A stretch of 64,000 nucleotides of DNA from positions 46,440 through 110,439 of the forward strand of contig NZ_LNYB01000018.1 of assembly GCF_001467625.1 (NCBI RefSeq), given 5' to 3'. The translations under genes were made by a program, and so were the position numbers. The notes under the pieces were generated by a model. It worked only from the letters and a program-made list of their open reading frames with translations. It was not told the origin of the DNA and made no database searches. Of this stretch, positions 9,591 through 18,260 are shown in pieces. The stretch comes from Legionella feeleii (GTDB taxonomy: Bacteria; Pseudomonadota; Gammaproteobacteria; Legionellales; Legionellaceae). Every line of letters begins with the position of its first letter. Position 1 is the first letter of the stretch.

Positions 9591-9665
9591 TGGGGTGTCG
9601 CCAAGCGGTAAGGCACAGGGTTTTGATCCCTGCATACCTAGGTTCGAATCCTAGCACCCCAGCCA
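9591..9665 (+). tRNA. tRNA-Gln (anticodon TTG)
   Basis: 75 nt, including an encoded CCA. The acceptor TGGGGTG pairs with CACCCCA, the D-arm contains AAGCGGTAAGGC, the anticodon stem CAGGG/CCCTG encloses loop TTTTGAT with anticodon TTG at 9623-9625, and the T-arm is CTAGGTTCGAATCCTAG. It closely matches the E. coli glutamine tRNA pattern. It stands alone between lolB and prs, the same position as a tRNA-Gln in several gammaproteobacteria. Confidence 0.98.
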
Positions 9666-9816
9666 CAATCTTGTTGATTCAAGTAAACAGACGGCAGAAG
9701 ATAACCGGGAAGGATGCGTTCACCGGATCGCTCAAATAATAACTATATCTTTCTGGCTGTCTTCTGCTATGTGTTTAAGTCACCTGATTAAAACTCGAAT
9801 CTAAGGTTTTTTGCAC

Positions 9817-10764
9817 ATGTCGACAATGATGATCTTTACCGGCAATGCTAATCCAGAGCTGGCACTTAAAATAGCTTCTCACCTGCAAATTCCTATTGGT
9901 CAGGCTACAGTAGGTACTTTCAGCGATGGCGAGACTATGGTTGAAATACTCGAAAACGTACGTGGTAGGGACGTCTTTGTTGTCCAATCCACTTGTGCAC
10001 CAGCTAATGACAATTTAATGGAATTATTAAGTATGGCAGATGCCATGCGCCGTTCATCAGCAGGACGAATTACCGCTGTCGTGCCTTATTTTGGTTACGC
10101 CCGCCAAGACCGGCGAGTGCGTTCCGCAAGAGTACCTATTACTGCAAAAGTAGTTGCTGATATGATGGCTTCTGTGGGCATTTGTCGCGTTCTTACCGTC
10201 GATTTACACGCTGATCAGATTCAAGGTTTTTTCTACATGCCTGTAGATAACGTGTATTCCACTCCTGTTCTGCTGGAAGATATCAGAGAGAAAAATCTAA
10301 CTGATCTGATGGTTGTCTCCCCTGATGTAGGTGGAGTAGTGCGTGCCAGGGCAATGGCCAAACTTCTTAATGACACTGAATTATCTATTATTGATAAACG
10401 ACGTAGTGGACCCAATAAGTCTGAAGTCATGCACATTATCGGTGAACCAGCTGGTAGACACTGCCTCATTGTTGATGACATTGTTGATACTGCAGGTACC
10501 TTATGTTCTGCGGCGCATCAACTTAAGCAAAATGGTGCTATTAGCGTGCGGGCTTACGTTACTCATCCAGTGCTGTCTGGTCCTGCTGTCAATAATATAG
10601 TTAACTCTTCTTTAGATGAAATTGTTGTTACTGACACGATTCCCCTGTCAGAAGCAGCCAAGCAATGTAAGAAGATCCGAGTTGTCAGTTTGGCAGATAT
10701 GTTAGCGCAAGCGATAAAGCGTGTTAATGTTGAGGAATCTGTAAGCTCAATGTTTGCCGAGTAA
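9817..10764 (+). CDS. prs: Ribose-phosphate pyrophosphokinase
   Basis: Makes PRPP from ribose 5-phosphate and ATP for nucleotide, His, Trp and NAD synthesis. Features are TVGTFSDGE, the ATP-binding stretch ending [10 protein letters not shown], the metal site [12 protein letters not shown], and the PRPP loop [12 protein letters not shown] (about residue 220). Length 315 aa matches PRPP synthetases. I start at ATG 9817, with AAGG about 9 nt upstream; an in-frame TTG at 9811 is not needed. The ribosomal protein L25 gene often found after prs is not here; a bidirectional terminator and fis follow. Confidence 0.96.
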   Translation: MSTMMIFTGNANPELALKIASHLQIPIGQATVGTFSDGETMVEILENVRGRDVFVVQSTCAPANDNLMELLSMADAMRRSSAGRITAVVPYFGYARQDRRVRSARVPITAKVVADMMASVGICRVLTVDLHADQIQGFFYMPVDNVYSTPVLLEDIREKNLTDLMVVSPDVGGVVRARAMAKLLNDTELSIIDKRRSGPNKSEVMHIIGEPAGRHCLIVDDIVDTAGTLCSAAHQLKQNGAISVRAYVTHPVLSGPAVNNIVNSSLDEIVVTDTIPLSEAAKQCKKIRVVSLADMLAQAIKRVNVEESVSSMFAE

Positions 10765-10965
10765 GCAGACAAAAATCTCTGGACAGTTTGATCTCTATGC
10801 CTTGGTGGAGCAGTTTTGCAAAACCAGGGCTGTCTGATGCAGCTCTTTCGTTGTTCTGTAAATAGTATTTACTCTTTCTTATCCCCTGCCAAATGTGGCT
10901 TGAAAGCCTTTGTCACTAAGCGCCCCGGGATCCGGAAACAATAATGGATTTAACGCCCAAAAATG

Positions 10966-10995
10966 AAAAAGGGGAAATAAGTTCCCCTTTTTTGA
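10966..10995. terminator. Bidirectional Rho-independent terminator prs/fis
   Basis: AAAAAGGGGAA (10966-10976), loop ATAAG, TTCCCCTTTTT (10982-10992) followed by more T. It has T-runs on both strands and sits between convergent prs and fis. The 200 bp between prs and this hairpin hold no recognisable gene. Confidence 0.9.
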
Positions 10996-11023
10996 TTTAA
11001 TGATTAACGCAGAAAGCAGGCGC

Positions 11024-11305
11024 TTAATCTCGTGTACCTACGTACTTGTCATCAAAGTAACGACGCAGCTTAGTTCTTAATGTACCTCTACTAATTCCAA
11101 GCATAATGGCAGCACGTGACTGGTTATATTTGCAATGCTCCATCACAGCACGAAATAGCGGTGTCTCAATTTCTTCAAGAACAAATTGGTACAGATCAAC
11201 AGGATCAGTTCCCTTCAGCTCGGTGAAATATTTCTGCACTGATTGAGTAACACTCGCAGCCAACGACGAAGTAGTATCTCCGGCCTCATTACCGATTGTT
11301 GTCAT
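11024..11305 (-). CDS. fis: Fis-family nucleoid/DNA-binding protein
   Basis: Small DNA-bending regulator. The C-terminal half is a Fis-type helix-turn-helix: NQSRAAIMLGISRGTLRTKLRRY (residues about 61-82), preceded by PLFRAVMEHCKYN, which corresponds to the dimerisation/DNA-contact helices of E. coli Fis. At 93 aa it is close to E. coli Fis (98). It has an unusually strong ribosome-binding site, AGGAGGAG, before ATG 11305. Legionella carry several Fis paralogues that regulate effector genes; which paralogue this is cannot be told here. It is monocistronic, unlike E. coli dusB-fis. Confidence 0.92.
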   Translation of the reverse strand: MTTIGNEAGDTTSSLAASVTQSVQKYFTELKGTDPVDLYQFVLEEIETPLFRAVMEHCKYNQSRAAIMLGISRGTLRTKLRRYFDDKYVGTRD

Positions 11306-11407
11306 TCTTATTAACTCCTCCTTTTAAAAGCAGCATCTTACCCAATTGAGCAATTCCTGACAAGTCTAGACCTAGCAAATTTGACTTAAAAATCAGGAAT
11401 CACTGAA

Positions 11408-11430
11408 TGGGCTTAAAATATCTAAGCCCA
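11408..11430. terminator. Hairpin between DUF945 gene and fis
   Basis: TGGGCTTA (11408-11415) and TAAGCCCA (11423-11430) form a perfect 8-bp stem with a 7-nt loop just after the minus-strand stop at 11454. No strong T-run follows, so termination is likely but weak, or it is read through into fis. Confidence 0.5.
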
Positions 11431-11453
11431 CTCAAATTAGCCAATTTTGCCTA

Positions 11454-12926
11454 TTAAAATTTCAACATAGCTGGATTGAAAGGTTTGCCATTAACTGCCA
11501 ATTGACCTTGGTTAAGACTCACTTCAATCACGTAATCACTTCCTTGTACTGTCAGGACGCCATTCTGTACCAGGGTAGACAATTGCTTGGTAGCCATTGT
11601 GGTAGCCTGCTCATTGACATCGGCAGAGCTTGTAGCAGCTTGCGTAGTAGTATCAGTACTGGCTTGTGGCTGTACTTGATCAACAGCACCTTGCTGACTT
11701 GAACTAGGCTGTGGTGACATCATCTTTTGCTTAATTGATTCTGTCATTAGCTGTTGTACAACCGCAGCAGGGATCTTCAACTTACCGTTGCCTTGAATTT
11801 TTTGCATGAGCTCAAAAGGATTACCAAATTCACCTTTCGGCAAGGAAACCATTAAGTTGCCCTCGAGTGTTCCCTGAGGCATGACAAAATTCATTTCTGA
11901 AATTTCAAACTCAGCGCCCTTGCTAAACAACCTTGGTAACTCAGGCAGCATGGCTAACACGGCTTGTTGACGTTGAGCATCTGTACCTTGTTGCAGCTGA
12001 TTTAATTGGTCATTCAATTTAGCTAATACATCTGCATCGAGATTTCTGATAGCTACTTCTAAATTACCTGGACCATAAGTTTTGCCGTTAGCGACTATTT
12101 TTTCTAATGACGTTTTAAACTGCGAACTAAATAAGCCATCGTCAATATCGCTATTAGAACGCATGTCGAATTGGCCTAACTCAAGCAGCTTAGCGTCCTT
12201 ATTCATGACTACGAGTGATGGGAAAGATAAACTGGCATCACCCAAGAACAAACCTGTTGGCGTCTTGTGTAAATTATATTCGCTAGTAATAGCCGACATC
12301 GTTGTATCGATTTGGTCTTTCGTAAAATGCAAACCATCAATGGTGATATTACCATCCACTTCACTCATACTAGAGGAAACACTGGTTGATGTTGACATGC
12401 CCAACCAATTAAATTGCGCATTTCCTTCTTTAGCAAACAACTTGAAGGCAGGCAAAGAGGTATCAATACTCGTATTACCTAAATAATTTACAAAAAAGCT
12501 CATATCTAACTTTGGTTGAGTAGATTGGCTTGAGAATAAGTTATTAAATTTATCAGTATATTGTGCTGGTAAAGTTAATACAGTATGAGCAAAGCCTAAA
12601 CCGAATTTTATGCCGCGATCTGAGAATATGACGGGACCATGGTAAATAGTAATCGGCATTTGTATTTGGTAATCTTCAGCAGGAACTGTCTGGGATGTAC
12701 CATCTTTCTGCACTACACGCTCAGGAACATGTAAACGCCAGTCCAATGAAGCCTCAGAAGTAAACCAACCACGCTTGTACTGCACAATTTCAGCAGCAAC
12801 ACCATTGGATTGATTGACTATATTAAGGCTTTCTCTCACCTTACGCTCAGTGAGATAACCCATACCATAATAAGAGCCGAGGACTAGAGCGGCTAAAAGA
12901 ACCACTAATCCTGTGAATTTTTTCAT
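11454..12926 (-). CDS. DUF945 (YdgA-like) exported protein
   Basis: 490 residues. It has an N-terminal signal/anchor segment (about 4-22: FTGLVVLLAALVLGSYYGMG) followed by a large beta-rich periplasmic domain of the YdgA/YihF DUF945 type, with repeated patterns such as GLFLGDASLSF and LELGQFDMRSNSD. A Gln/Thr/Ala-rich low-complexity stretch (about residues 400-445) precedes the last domain segment. The ribosome-binding site GGAG lies 9 nt before ATG. Function in the family is poorly known (envelope-associated). It is transcribed alone, after a 315-bp gap. Confidence 0.8.
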   Translation of the reverse strand: MKKFTGLVVLLAALVLGSYYGMGYLTERKVRESLNIVNQSNGVAAEIVQYKRGWFTSEASLDWRLHVPERVVQKDGTSQTVPAEDYQIQMPITIYHGPVIFSDRGIKFGLGFAHTVLTLPAQYTDKFNNLFSSQSTQPKLDMSFFVNYLGNTSIDTSLPAFKLFAKEGNAQFNWLGMSTSTSVSSSMSEVDGNITIDGLHFTKDQIDTTMSAITSEYNLHKTPTGLFLGDASLSFPSLVVMNKDAKLLELGQFDMRSNSDIDDGLFSSQFKTSLEKIVANGKTYGPGNLEVAIRNLDADVLAKLNDQLNQLQQGTDAQRQQAVLAMLPELPRLFSKGAEFEISEMNFVMPQGTLEGNLMVSLPKGEFGNPFELMQKIQGNGKLKIPAAVVQQLMTESIKQKMMSPQPSSSQQGAVDQVQPQASTDTTTQAATSSADVNEQATTMATKQLSTLVQNGVLTVQGSDYVIEVSLNQGQLAVNGKPFNPAMLKF

Positions 12927-13182
12927 TATTATCTCCGTGTTAGTGTTCGTCCTGTGCAGAGGAAGAAAGCAATTCCACCACCGCAGAGGGTTACCGCCAT
13001 AATTAAAACACGAGATTCACTAACTAGCAAAGAAATATGCGAATAAAAACAGGGTAAGAGCCTACAAATGGACTTAAATATAATAGATTGTCTAGCTGAG
13101 ATACTTCAGGCGTAGAACCGGGACACGCCATTGGAAGGGCCTGGCGTATTTTCTGCGAAATCCGGATTGCCCATTGGAAAAA

Positions 13183-13218
13183 ACTCGGCCAATTGCCGTG
13201 TATCAGCACGGCAATTGG
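13183..13218 (-). terminator. Terminator of the MFS gene
   Basis: A perfect 12-bp stem, CCAATTGCCGTG (13189-13200) with CACGGCAATTGG (13207-13218) and loop TATCAG. On the minus strand it is followed by CCGAG and a T6 run (13179-13184), right after the MFS stop at 13242. The remainder of the 315-bp gap (12927-13241) shows no convincing gene. Confidence 0.85.
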
Positions 13219-13241
13219 TTATAAAGAGAATTCAAGAGGTA

Positions 13242-14537
13242 CTACATCTTACGAATAGGCTTGCAGTAAGTTTCTTTCACTGTAAATGCCAGGATCAAAG
13301 CAACAAGCGAACAAAGCGGCAATATTTTCAAACCGGCCTGAAAATCGGAAAGCAATAAAGACTCCACATTGTATGCTCGAGGACCTGCTACCAAATCAAC
13401 CAAACGGCCTACCAACGGCTGCATTAGTGCACCAACAAAAATAGAAATCATATTGGTAAACGCAATTGAAGTACCTACCACGTTGCTTTCATGAATCTCA
13501 GTCGATACCGCATAGGCAATAGCGACACCAGTATTGGTCAAGCCAAACAAAAAGAAAATAAGGTAAGCCGACGTTTTATCCAGGGAGGGGTAAAAGACAA
13601 ACAATGAACTTAAAACAATACCGCACAAGGCAGAAAAAATCATTAATGGCTTGCGACGCCCCATTCTATCTGACAACCAACCTGACAGTGGACCGCTAAT
13701 TCCCCAGCCAATAAAGATCAGGCCTGTTGCAAAAGCTGCAGTATGGGCAGTTAAACCACGGCCATATTGTAAATAAGCCGGACCGATGGCTTCACCGATA
13801 ACAGCAGTAGGTCCAAATAGAAAGCCCGCATAGAGTGCATTTAGCCAAGTTTGTCGATGCGACAAAATAATACGCAAACTTTCTACAATACTCAGTCTTG
13901 CTTCATACTTGATTTCACGTCGCTTCGTACCAGGTTTGTCCTGGACAAACTGATATAAAAGACCAGCTAGTGCAATAAATAAAAAGGCAATAATTAACAT
14001 ACTATGCCGCCAACCAACATTGGCAACTAAAAAGGAAACGGGAGCTTCGCCAGCTGCGGCCCCTAACATACCAAGTGCTTGCGTTAAACCTGCTAATAAG
14101 CCCAGCATGGCTGGAGGAAACCAGGATGTCGCTAAACGTAAGGAGCTAACAAAGGCAAACGCGGCGCTAAAACCAATCAACATACGCCCTACTGAAGCCA
14201 TCATTAAGCCATCAGCCAAGCCAAAAACACCACAGCCCAGAGCAGTGATTAAAGACATGACGGTTAAAATTGCACGGATACTCAGACGATCTACTGTAAG
14301 TCCAACGGGAATTTGCATCAGAATATAAGGGAAATAAAACGAAGCGGTCAGGATACCAAACCCGGCCTCATTGATTCCGAAATCAATTTGCAGGCTTCGG
14401 TGCATAACTCCGGGAGCTACGCGCGCCAGATAGTCAGAGAAGTAAAATGCAGCTGCTAATCCCCAAACAATCCATGCAAAACCTAATTGATTTATACGAC
14501 TTGCTTTATCACTTTCAGACATTACCATCATATTCAT
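13242..14537 (-). CDS. Major facilitator superfamily transporter
   Basis: 431 residues with about 12 membrane segments in two six-helix halves. The motif-A-like loops are seen as GLTVDRLSIRA after helix 2 and GWLSDRMGRRKPL after helix 8, and RMLIGFSAAFAFVSSLRL is typical of motif C/helix 4. It resembles the sugar-acid/anion:cation symporter side of the MFS, to which Legionella Pht-type transporters also belong, but the substrate cannot be assigned. The N-terminus MNMMVM offers several starts; I keep 14537. The gene is divergent from the SseB-like gene, sharing a 267-bp promoter region. Confidence 0.88.
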   Translation of the reverse strand: MNMMVMSESDKASRINQLGFAWIVWGLAAAFYFSDYLARVAPGVMHRSLQIDFGINEAGFGILTASFYFPYILMQIPVGLTVDRLSIRAILTVMSLITALGCGVFGLADGLMMASVGRMLIGFSAAFAFVSSLRLATSWFPPAMLGLLAGLTQALGMLGAAAGEAPVSFLVANVGWRHSMLIIAFLFIALAGLLYQFVQDKPGTKRREIKYEARLSIVESLRIILSHRQTWLNALYAGFLFGPTAVIGEAIGPAYLQYGRGLTAHTAAFATGLIFIGWGISGPLSGWLSDRMGRRKPLMIFSALCGIVLSSLFVFYPSLDKTSAYLIFFLFGLTNTGVAIAYAVSTEIHESNVVGTSIAFTNMISIFVGALMQPLVGRLVDLVAGPRAYNVESLLLSDFQAGLKILPLCSLVALILAFTVKETYCKPIRKM

Positions 14538-14804
14538 AATTCAGTACTCAGCTAGTATTTTCGTCCTGATTGAAATAAAAATCAATCGATTAGTTGTAGA
14601 GTAAAACCAGGATTTTGTCTAATAAAAACACAGAGTCAACCCTGGATTATACTGTTACCGACAATTATTTCAACACAATGAGCATTCTAGAACTTAGCAT
14701 TTTTCTAACAGACTGTATATATGAATAACGTTTTTTTAATTGCAACTAAGCAGTAACTGGAGCGAAAATTAGATATAATTCCGCTTTTAGCAGGTATAAA
14801 GCGA

Positions 14805-15191
14805 ATGAATGATCTTGAATTAGCAATAAAACATGCATTGGATTCGGCCGGCAACTCTAAGGAAGCAAACAAAGCTTATTTAGAGTTCATCAAAGCGAAT
14901 TTTATTATTCCAATTGACAAAAACTCAGCCGCTGATCAACCAGAGGTATTATATATAGAAAACAACGGTGAATTTCTTCTACCCGTATTTACTAATATGG
15001 ACTATTTTGATCATTGGGCAGATGAGATTAGTGATGCGATTCAGCTTCTTAAATTGTCAGGTGTTGATCTACTGAAAGGTATTGGTGAGCAAGTCACCGT
15101 TTGTCTTAATATTGGCAGCCCAATTTATAAAGAATTTAATCCAGCAGAATTGGCTAGAATGCGCTCCATGGTCTTAAAATTGTTTAAATAA
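14805..15191 (+). CDS. SseB N-terminal-domain-like protein
   Basis: 128 residues. The pattern PEVLYIENNGEFLLPVFTNMDYFDHW matches the SseB (enhanced serine sensitivity) N-terminal domain, where a short beta sheet ends in the LPVFT motif; ending GIGEQVTVCLNIGSP also fits. It contains only this single domain. No function is established for such proteins; some are linked to secretion or stress. A weak AGG lies before ATG 14805. The palindrome at 15197-15277 begins 5 bp after its stop. Confidence 0.65.
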   Translation: MNDLELAIKHALDSAGNSKEANKAYLEFIKANFIIPIDKNSAADQPEVLYIENNGEFLLPVFTNMDYFDHWADEISDAIQLLKLSGVDLLKGIGEQVTVCLNIGSPIYKEFNPAELARMRSMVLKLFK

Positions 15192-15196
15192 CGCAC

Positions 15197-15277
15197 CAGG
15201 GTCTGTTCCATTCTACGCGCTTGAGTCGAAAAGCATTCCTTTTCAGCCAAGATAGTAGACATGTTCAGCAGACCCTG
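15197..15277. repeat. Dispersed palindromic element, copy 1
   Basis: Imperfect 81-bp palindrome. The outer arms CAGGGTCTG (15197-15205) and CAGACCCTG (15269-15277) are perfect; inside, TCTAC...CTTG...GAAAAG pairs with CTTTTC..CCAAG..GTAGA, and the tip is GAAAAG-CATTC-CTTTTC (15228-15244). It shares CTTGAxTC and TTTCAGxCCAAGATAGT with the element at 21660. It could double as a terminator for the SseB-like gene. Confidence 0.7.
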
Positions 15278-15342
15278 ATTCGACCTGGGGAAACAACTCT
15301 AATTTCCCAGATCAAATAGAATGAGCCTTGGTCTTATTGCTC

Positions 15343-15723
15343 TTAGGCAACCAGATCCAACACCTGGTAACCGACCACAGCTGTTGCAGCTATTGCACCC
15401 GTAATTTTGAGTACATTCGCGAAGAAACTACTACTTACCAGGCTATGTGGGCGCTGATAAGACTGATCATTTGCTGCGGCAGGTTCCTCATTTATCGGAG
15501 CATCTGCTGTGAGCTCAAACAATGGTTTCTCACCATAAAATCCAGCCCACCAGCCTTCAAGCCATTGATAGTATTCCTGACTACCTTCACTGAAAGGATT
15601 TTCATCTTCCTGAATATCAGCCAGGGCACACTCGTAACCATCCGTATAACACTCTTCAAAACTTGGGTGTTCAATATTAAAACGTAATTTAATATGTGGT
15701 AAAAGCTCTGTTGTGTCACTCAT
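15343..15723 (-). CDS. Ribosome-modulation-factor-like protein with C-terminal membrane anchor
   Basis: 126 residues. Residues 25-63 read YTDGYECALADIQEDENPF, then SQEYYQWLEGWWAGFYG; this follows the E. coli RMF pattern (RGYQAG...CPY...SQWLGGWREA): Gly-Tyr, an Asn/Cys-Pro-aromatic, a Ser, then WLxGW. RMF inactivates ribosomes as 100S dimers in stationary phase. Unlike RMF (55 aa), this protein is acidic in the first half and ends in a hydrophobic segment (about 103-124, VLKITGAIAATAVVGYQVLDLVA region) that could anchor it in a membrane. GAGAGGG before ATG 15723 is a good ribosome-binding site. The RMF link is inference from motif spacing; without it this is a hypothetical membrane protein. 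Confidence 0.6.
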   Translation of the reverse strand: MSDTTELLPHIKLRFNIEHPSFEECYTDGYECALADIQEDENPFSEGSQEYYQWLEGWWAGFYGEKPLFELTADAPINEEPAAANDQSYQRPHSLVSSSFFANVLKITGAIAATAVVGYQVLDLVA

Positions 15724-15940
15724 GTTGGTACCCTCTCTTAGTCCTTCAAAATAACCAGTAATTTTTAGCTTCCTGCTAAATTAAATGCATTCTTAATGCC
15801 ATGATTTTGTATATCACTTAACATTCATTCTACGACTGGAGACTGACCTTGTGTTGGAGTATGCACCTTTTTTACACTTTCTTGACAAAATAAAGAGCAC
15901 AACAATAAATTAAAAATCAACTCGTTGATTTTATTCAAGA

Positions 15941-16588
15941 TTAGGGGGCTAAACGGCAATGAATCCACTGTCCCTTGCTTTTGTAATAAAAAATTCGGTC
16001 ATGTAACCGGTTATCCCGTCCTTGCCAAAACTCAATTTCATCAGGAATTACGATATATCCTCCCCAATGCCTTGGTCGAACGATTGGTTCTTGGCCATGT
16101 TGTGCTATTAGCTCATTAAGAGATCGCTCCAGGCTTTCTCTATCGGAAATTTTCTGGCTCTGTGGCGAAGCAATTGCGCTTAATTGGCTGGTTACAGGCC
16201 TTGAGGCAAAATAAGTATCCGACTGCTTTTTTGTCGTGCGCTTTACTCGGCCACGAATTCGAACCTGCCGAGCCATTTGAGGCCAATAGAAATTAAGTGC
16301 TGCATAAGGAATACGGCCTAATTGCACCGACTTGCTACTTCCGTAGTTCGTATAAAAAATAAAGGTTCCCTCATCTAAACCCTTAAGCAAGACCACTCGG
16401 GAATCCGGATACCCTTTTTCATCTACCGTTGATAAAACCATGGCTGTTGGGTCACTTTTCTCAGACAACAATACTTCTTCAAACCAATGTTTAAACTGGG
16501 TAATAGGACATTCTTCAACGCTCTCTTCATTAAGGTTCAAATCACCATATTCACGACGGATTTCCGCCAAAGTTCGCCAATGACTCAT
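15941..16588 (-). CDS. pdxH: Pyridoxamine 5'-phosphate oxidase
   Basis: FMN enzyme that oxidises pyridoxine or pyridoxamine phosphate to pyridoxal phosphate, the last step of B6 synthesis and salvage. It shows the family order: [55 protein letters not shown], and the C-terminal signature [12 protein letters not shown] with the catalytic Arg/His, ending RLAP. The 215 aa are normal. GGGAAGAG before ATG 16588 is a good ribosome-binding site. It is monocistronic. Confidence 0.96.
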   Translation of the reverse strand: MSHWRTLAEIRREYGDLNLNEESVEECPITQFKHWFEEVLLSEKSDPTAMVLSTVDEKGYPDSRVVLLKGLDEGTFIFYTNYGSSKSVQLGRIPYAALNFYWPQMARQVRIRGRVKRTTKKQSDTYFASRPVTSQLSAIASPQSQKISDRESLERSLNELIAQHGQEPIVRPRHWGGYIVIPDEIEFWQGRDNRLHDRIFYYKSKGQWIHCRLAP

Positions 16589-16765
16589 ACTCTTCCCAAA
16601 ATTAGATACGTCATCAAATTATAAAACTAAATACCAGAAGGTTATATAGCCATAAAATACTAAAGCAGGGGACTGTATAGATTTCCCTTTTTTCTGTAAA
16701 TTAATTGTTTCATCATTAACGTATTTCTTATGTATCAATTTTTTTTACTTCTGGCAGGAATTATC

Positions 16766-17386
16766 ATGACTTCACATAACGGATATGCGCTTGAAATTGT
16801 CACTGTCGAAGAAGTAGCCCATAGTCAAGTTTTGCGAAAGCCGGCTAAACCGATTTCTTTTCCGCTAAGCGCTACTGATTTACAGCTCATTGCTGCGATG
16901 AAAGGAAAATTATATGAACTGGGTGGTGTTGGTCTGGCAGCTCCCCAGGTAAATCGTGCTAAACAAATTATTGCCATCTATATTCCTGAAGAAGCCGCTT
17001 TATTAAGAAATAACGTCCGTACTTATCCGATGCATATTATGATTAACCCAAGCTATCAAGGAATTGAGGAAAAGGGATTTATTCATGATTTTGAAGGTTG
17101 TTACTCCGTGTCTAGTAAAGCAGGCAAGGTCCCCCGCTACAGTCAAATAAGCCTTCACTACCAGGATGAAAATGGGCAAGCTCACACGAGTACTGAAAGT
17201 GGATTTTATGCCAGAGTTTTGCAACATGAAATAGACCATCTTAATGGCACATTGATTATCGATAGATTAACACCGGGTTGCGTGCAAGGTAGTGTCCAGG
17301 AAATGATGGCTTTACGCCGTAAGGAATTATCTGATGAGCAAAAAGCAGCCTTCGATTTGGTCATCAGTAAAAAGTTTAAAAAATAA
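16766..17386 (+). CDS. def: Peptide deformylase (divergent, non-fmt-linked)
   Basis: Removes the N-formyl group from nascent proteins using a metal held by one Cys and two His. The motifs are GGVGLAAPQV (motif 1), EGCYSVS (motif 2, metal Cys; canonical EGCLS, so Leu is replaced by Tyr) and QHEIDHLNG (motif 3, HExDH). ATG 16766 has AGGA at a good distance; starting at ATG 16730 would add a hydrophobic N-terminus that mimics a signal peptide but has no ribosome-binding site. It is about 206 aa, and no fmt gene adjoins, so it is probably an auxiliary copy. Confidence 0.85.
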   Translation: MTSHNGYALEIVTVEEVAHSQVLRKPAKPISFPLSATDLQLIAAMKGKLYELGGVGLAAPQVNRAKQIIAIYIPEEAALLRNNVRTYPMHIMINPSYQGIEEKGFIHDFEGCYSVSSKAGKVPRYSQISLHYQDENGQAHTSTESGFYARVLQHEIDHLNGTLIIDRLTPGCVQGSVQEMMALRRKELSDEQKAAFDLVISKKFKK

Positions 17387-17436
17387 CAGATTGGTGTCAG
17401 GACTCAAACTTAGTAAGCAAAATGAAAAATAAGTGC

Positions 17437-17539
17437 GTAGTCTGTGTTGCTTGCAACCAAGATTTACCATAAGGTAAGTCTGAAGGTATTGCTACCGAGG
17501 AAGACACGTTTAATCCTGGTTGCAAGCAACGCAGGCTAC
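17437..17539. repeat. Long inverted repeat between def and HAD gene
   Basis: Arm GTAGTCTGTGTTGCTTGCAACCAAGATT begins at 17437 (28 bp) and returns inverted at 17512-17539 with three mismatches; the spacer is 47 bp. The 3' arm ends 17 bp before the HAD start. It may act as a def terminator or be a small palindromic element. No T-run follows. Confidence 0.7.
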
Positions 17540-17555
17540 ATGATTGGTTATCAAA

Positions 17556-18191
17556 ATGAATATTAAGAACATTATTTTTGACGTGGGCAATGTGATTGTC
17601 AGATGGTCCCCCGCTGAGATTATTAGAAATACTTTTCCAAATTATGAACCGCATCAACAGGAATATTTAGTTGAAAAAATATTTAGAAGCAGTATTTGGA
17701 TCAATTTGAATTTAGGCAAAATTTCTGAAGAGGAGGTAAAACAGCACTATCTCTCCGAGCTTAAAGATATCGATGCCCAACATCTCACTGCCCTTTTCAA
17801 TTATGTAAAGTCTACGCAAGTGCTAATTCCTGGAACCACAGACCTCATCAAGTCATTACATAAGAATGGCTATCATTTGTTTGCGCTGACTGACAATATA
17901 AAGGAAATTATCCTTTATTTAAAAAATAAGTATGATTTCTGGGATTATTTTACTCACTCTACTGTTTCGGCAGATATTGGTTTTATGAAGCCTAGTCAAG
18001 AAATTTTTAATTATGCATTACAAAGAAATCATTTAATTGCCCGTGAGACACTATTTATTGACGATCACGAACCAAACACTCAAGCAGCGAGCTTGCTAGG
18101 CCTTCATACGATCTTATTTTCTGATTCAATCTCTTGTTTTCAAAGACTTAAAAATTTAGGTGTAGCTATTGAAGACTGGAAGGACGTCTAA
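17556..18191 (+). CDS. HAD-superfamily hydrolase (YihX/epoxide-hydrolase-N type)
   Basis: Cytoplasmic phosphatase-like protein of about 211 aa. Motif I is IIFDVGNVIVRW, the DxGNVxxxW variant found in the YihX-like HAD-IA group; motif II is FALTDN, motif III GFMKPSQEIF with Lys, motif IV LFIDDHEPN. A small helical cap lies between motifs I and II. Substrate is unknown; relatives dephosphorylate sugar phosphates. I choose ATG 17556 over TTG 17544, though neither has a strong ribosome-binding site. Confidence 0.85.
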   Translation: MNIKNIIFDVGNVIVRWSPAEIIRNTFPNYEPHQQEYLVEKIFRSSIWINLNLGKISEEEVKQHYLSELKDIDAQHLTALFNYVKSTQVLIPGTTDLIKSLHKNGYHLFALTDNIKEIILYLKNKYDFWDYFTHSTVSADIGFMKPSQEIFNYALQRNHLIARETLFIDDHEPNTQAASLLGLHTILFSDSISCFQRLKNLGVAIEDWKDV

Positions 18192-18220
18192 TTAAATTAA
18201 TTCTACATAGAGAGAGGAAA

Positions 18221-18259
18221 TCAGGCTCTTTTCCTTGAAAAAGAACCTGACTTTTTTTT
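18221..18259 (+). terminator. Rho-independent terminator of the HAD gene
   Basis: TCAGGCTCTTTT (18221-18232) pairs with AAAAGAACCTGA (18239-18250, one mismatch) followed by C and eight T. It lies between convergent HAD and sucD and may serve both. Confidence 0.9.
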
Positions 18260-18260
18260 A

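Noticed and set aside
9670..9780. Small RNA or palindrome between tRNA-Gln and prs
   Set aside because: Only an 8-bp pair (GCAGAAGA/TCTTCTGC) across about 60 bp was found; too weak to call.
10765..10960. 6S or other structural RNA after prs
   Set aside because: No recognisable 6S, RNase P or riboswitch core was found in this stretch.
13024..13209. 61-codon minus-strand ORF after the MFS gene
   Set aside because: It runs through the MFS terminator hairpin and has no start signal or recognisable sequence.
16730..16800. Signal peptide making the deformylase periplasmic
   Set aside because: It depends on ATG 16730, which has no ribosome-binding site; ATG 16766 with AGGA is better and removes the hydrophobic start.
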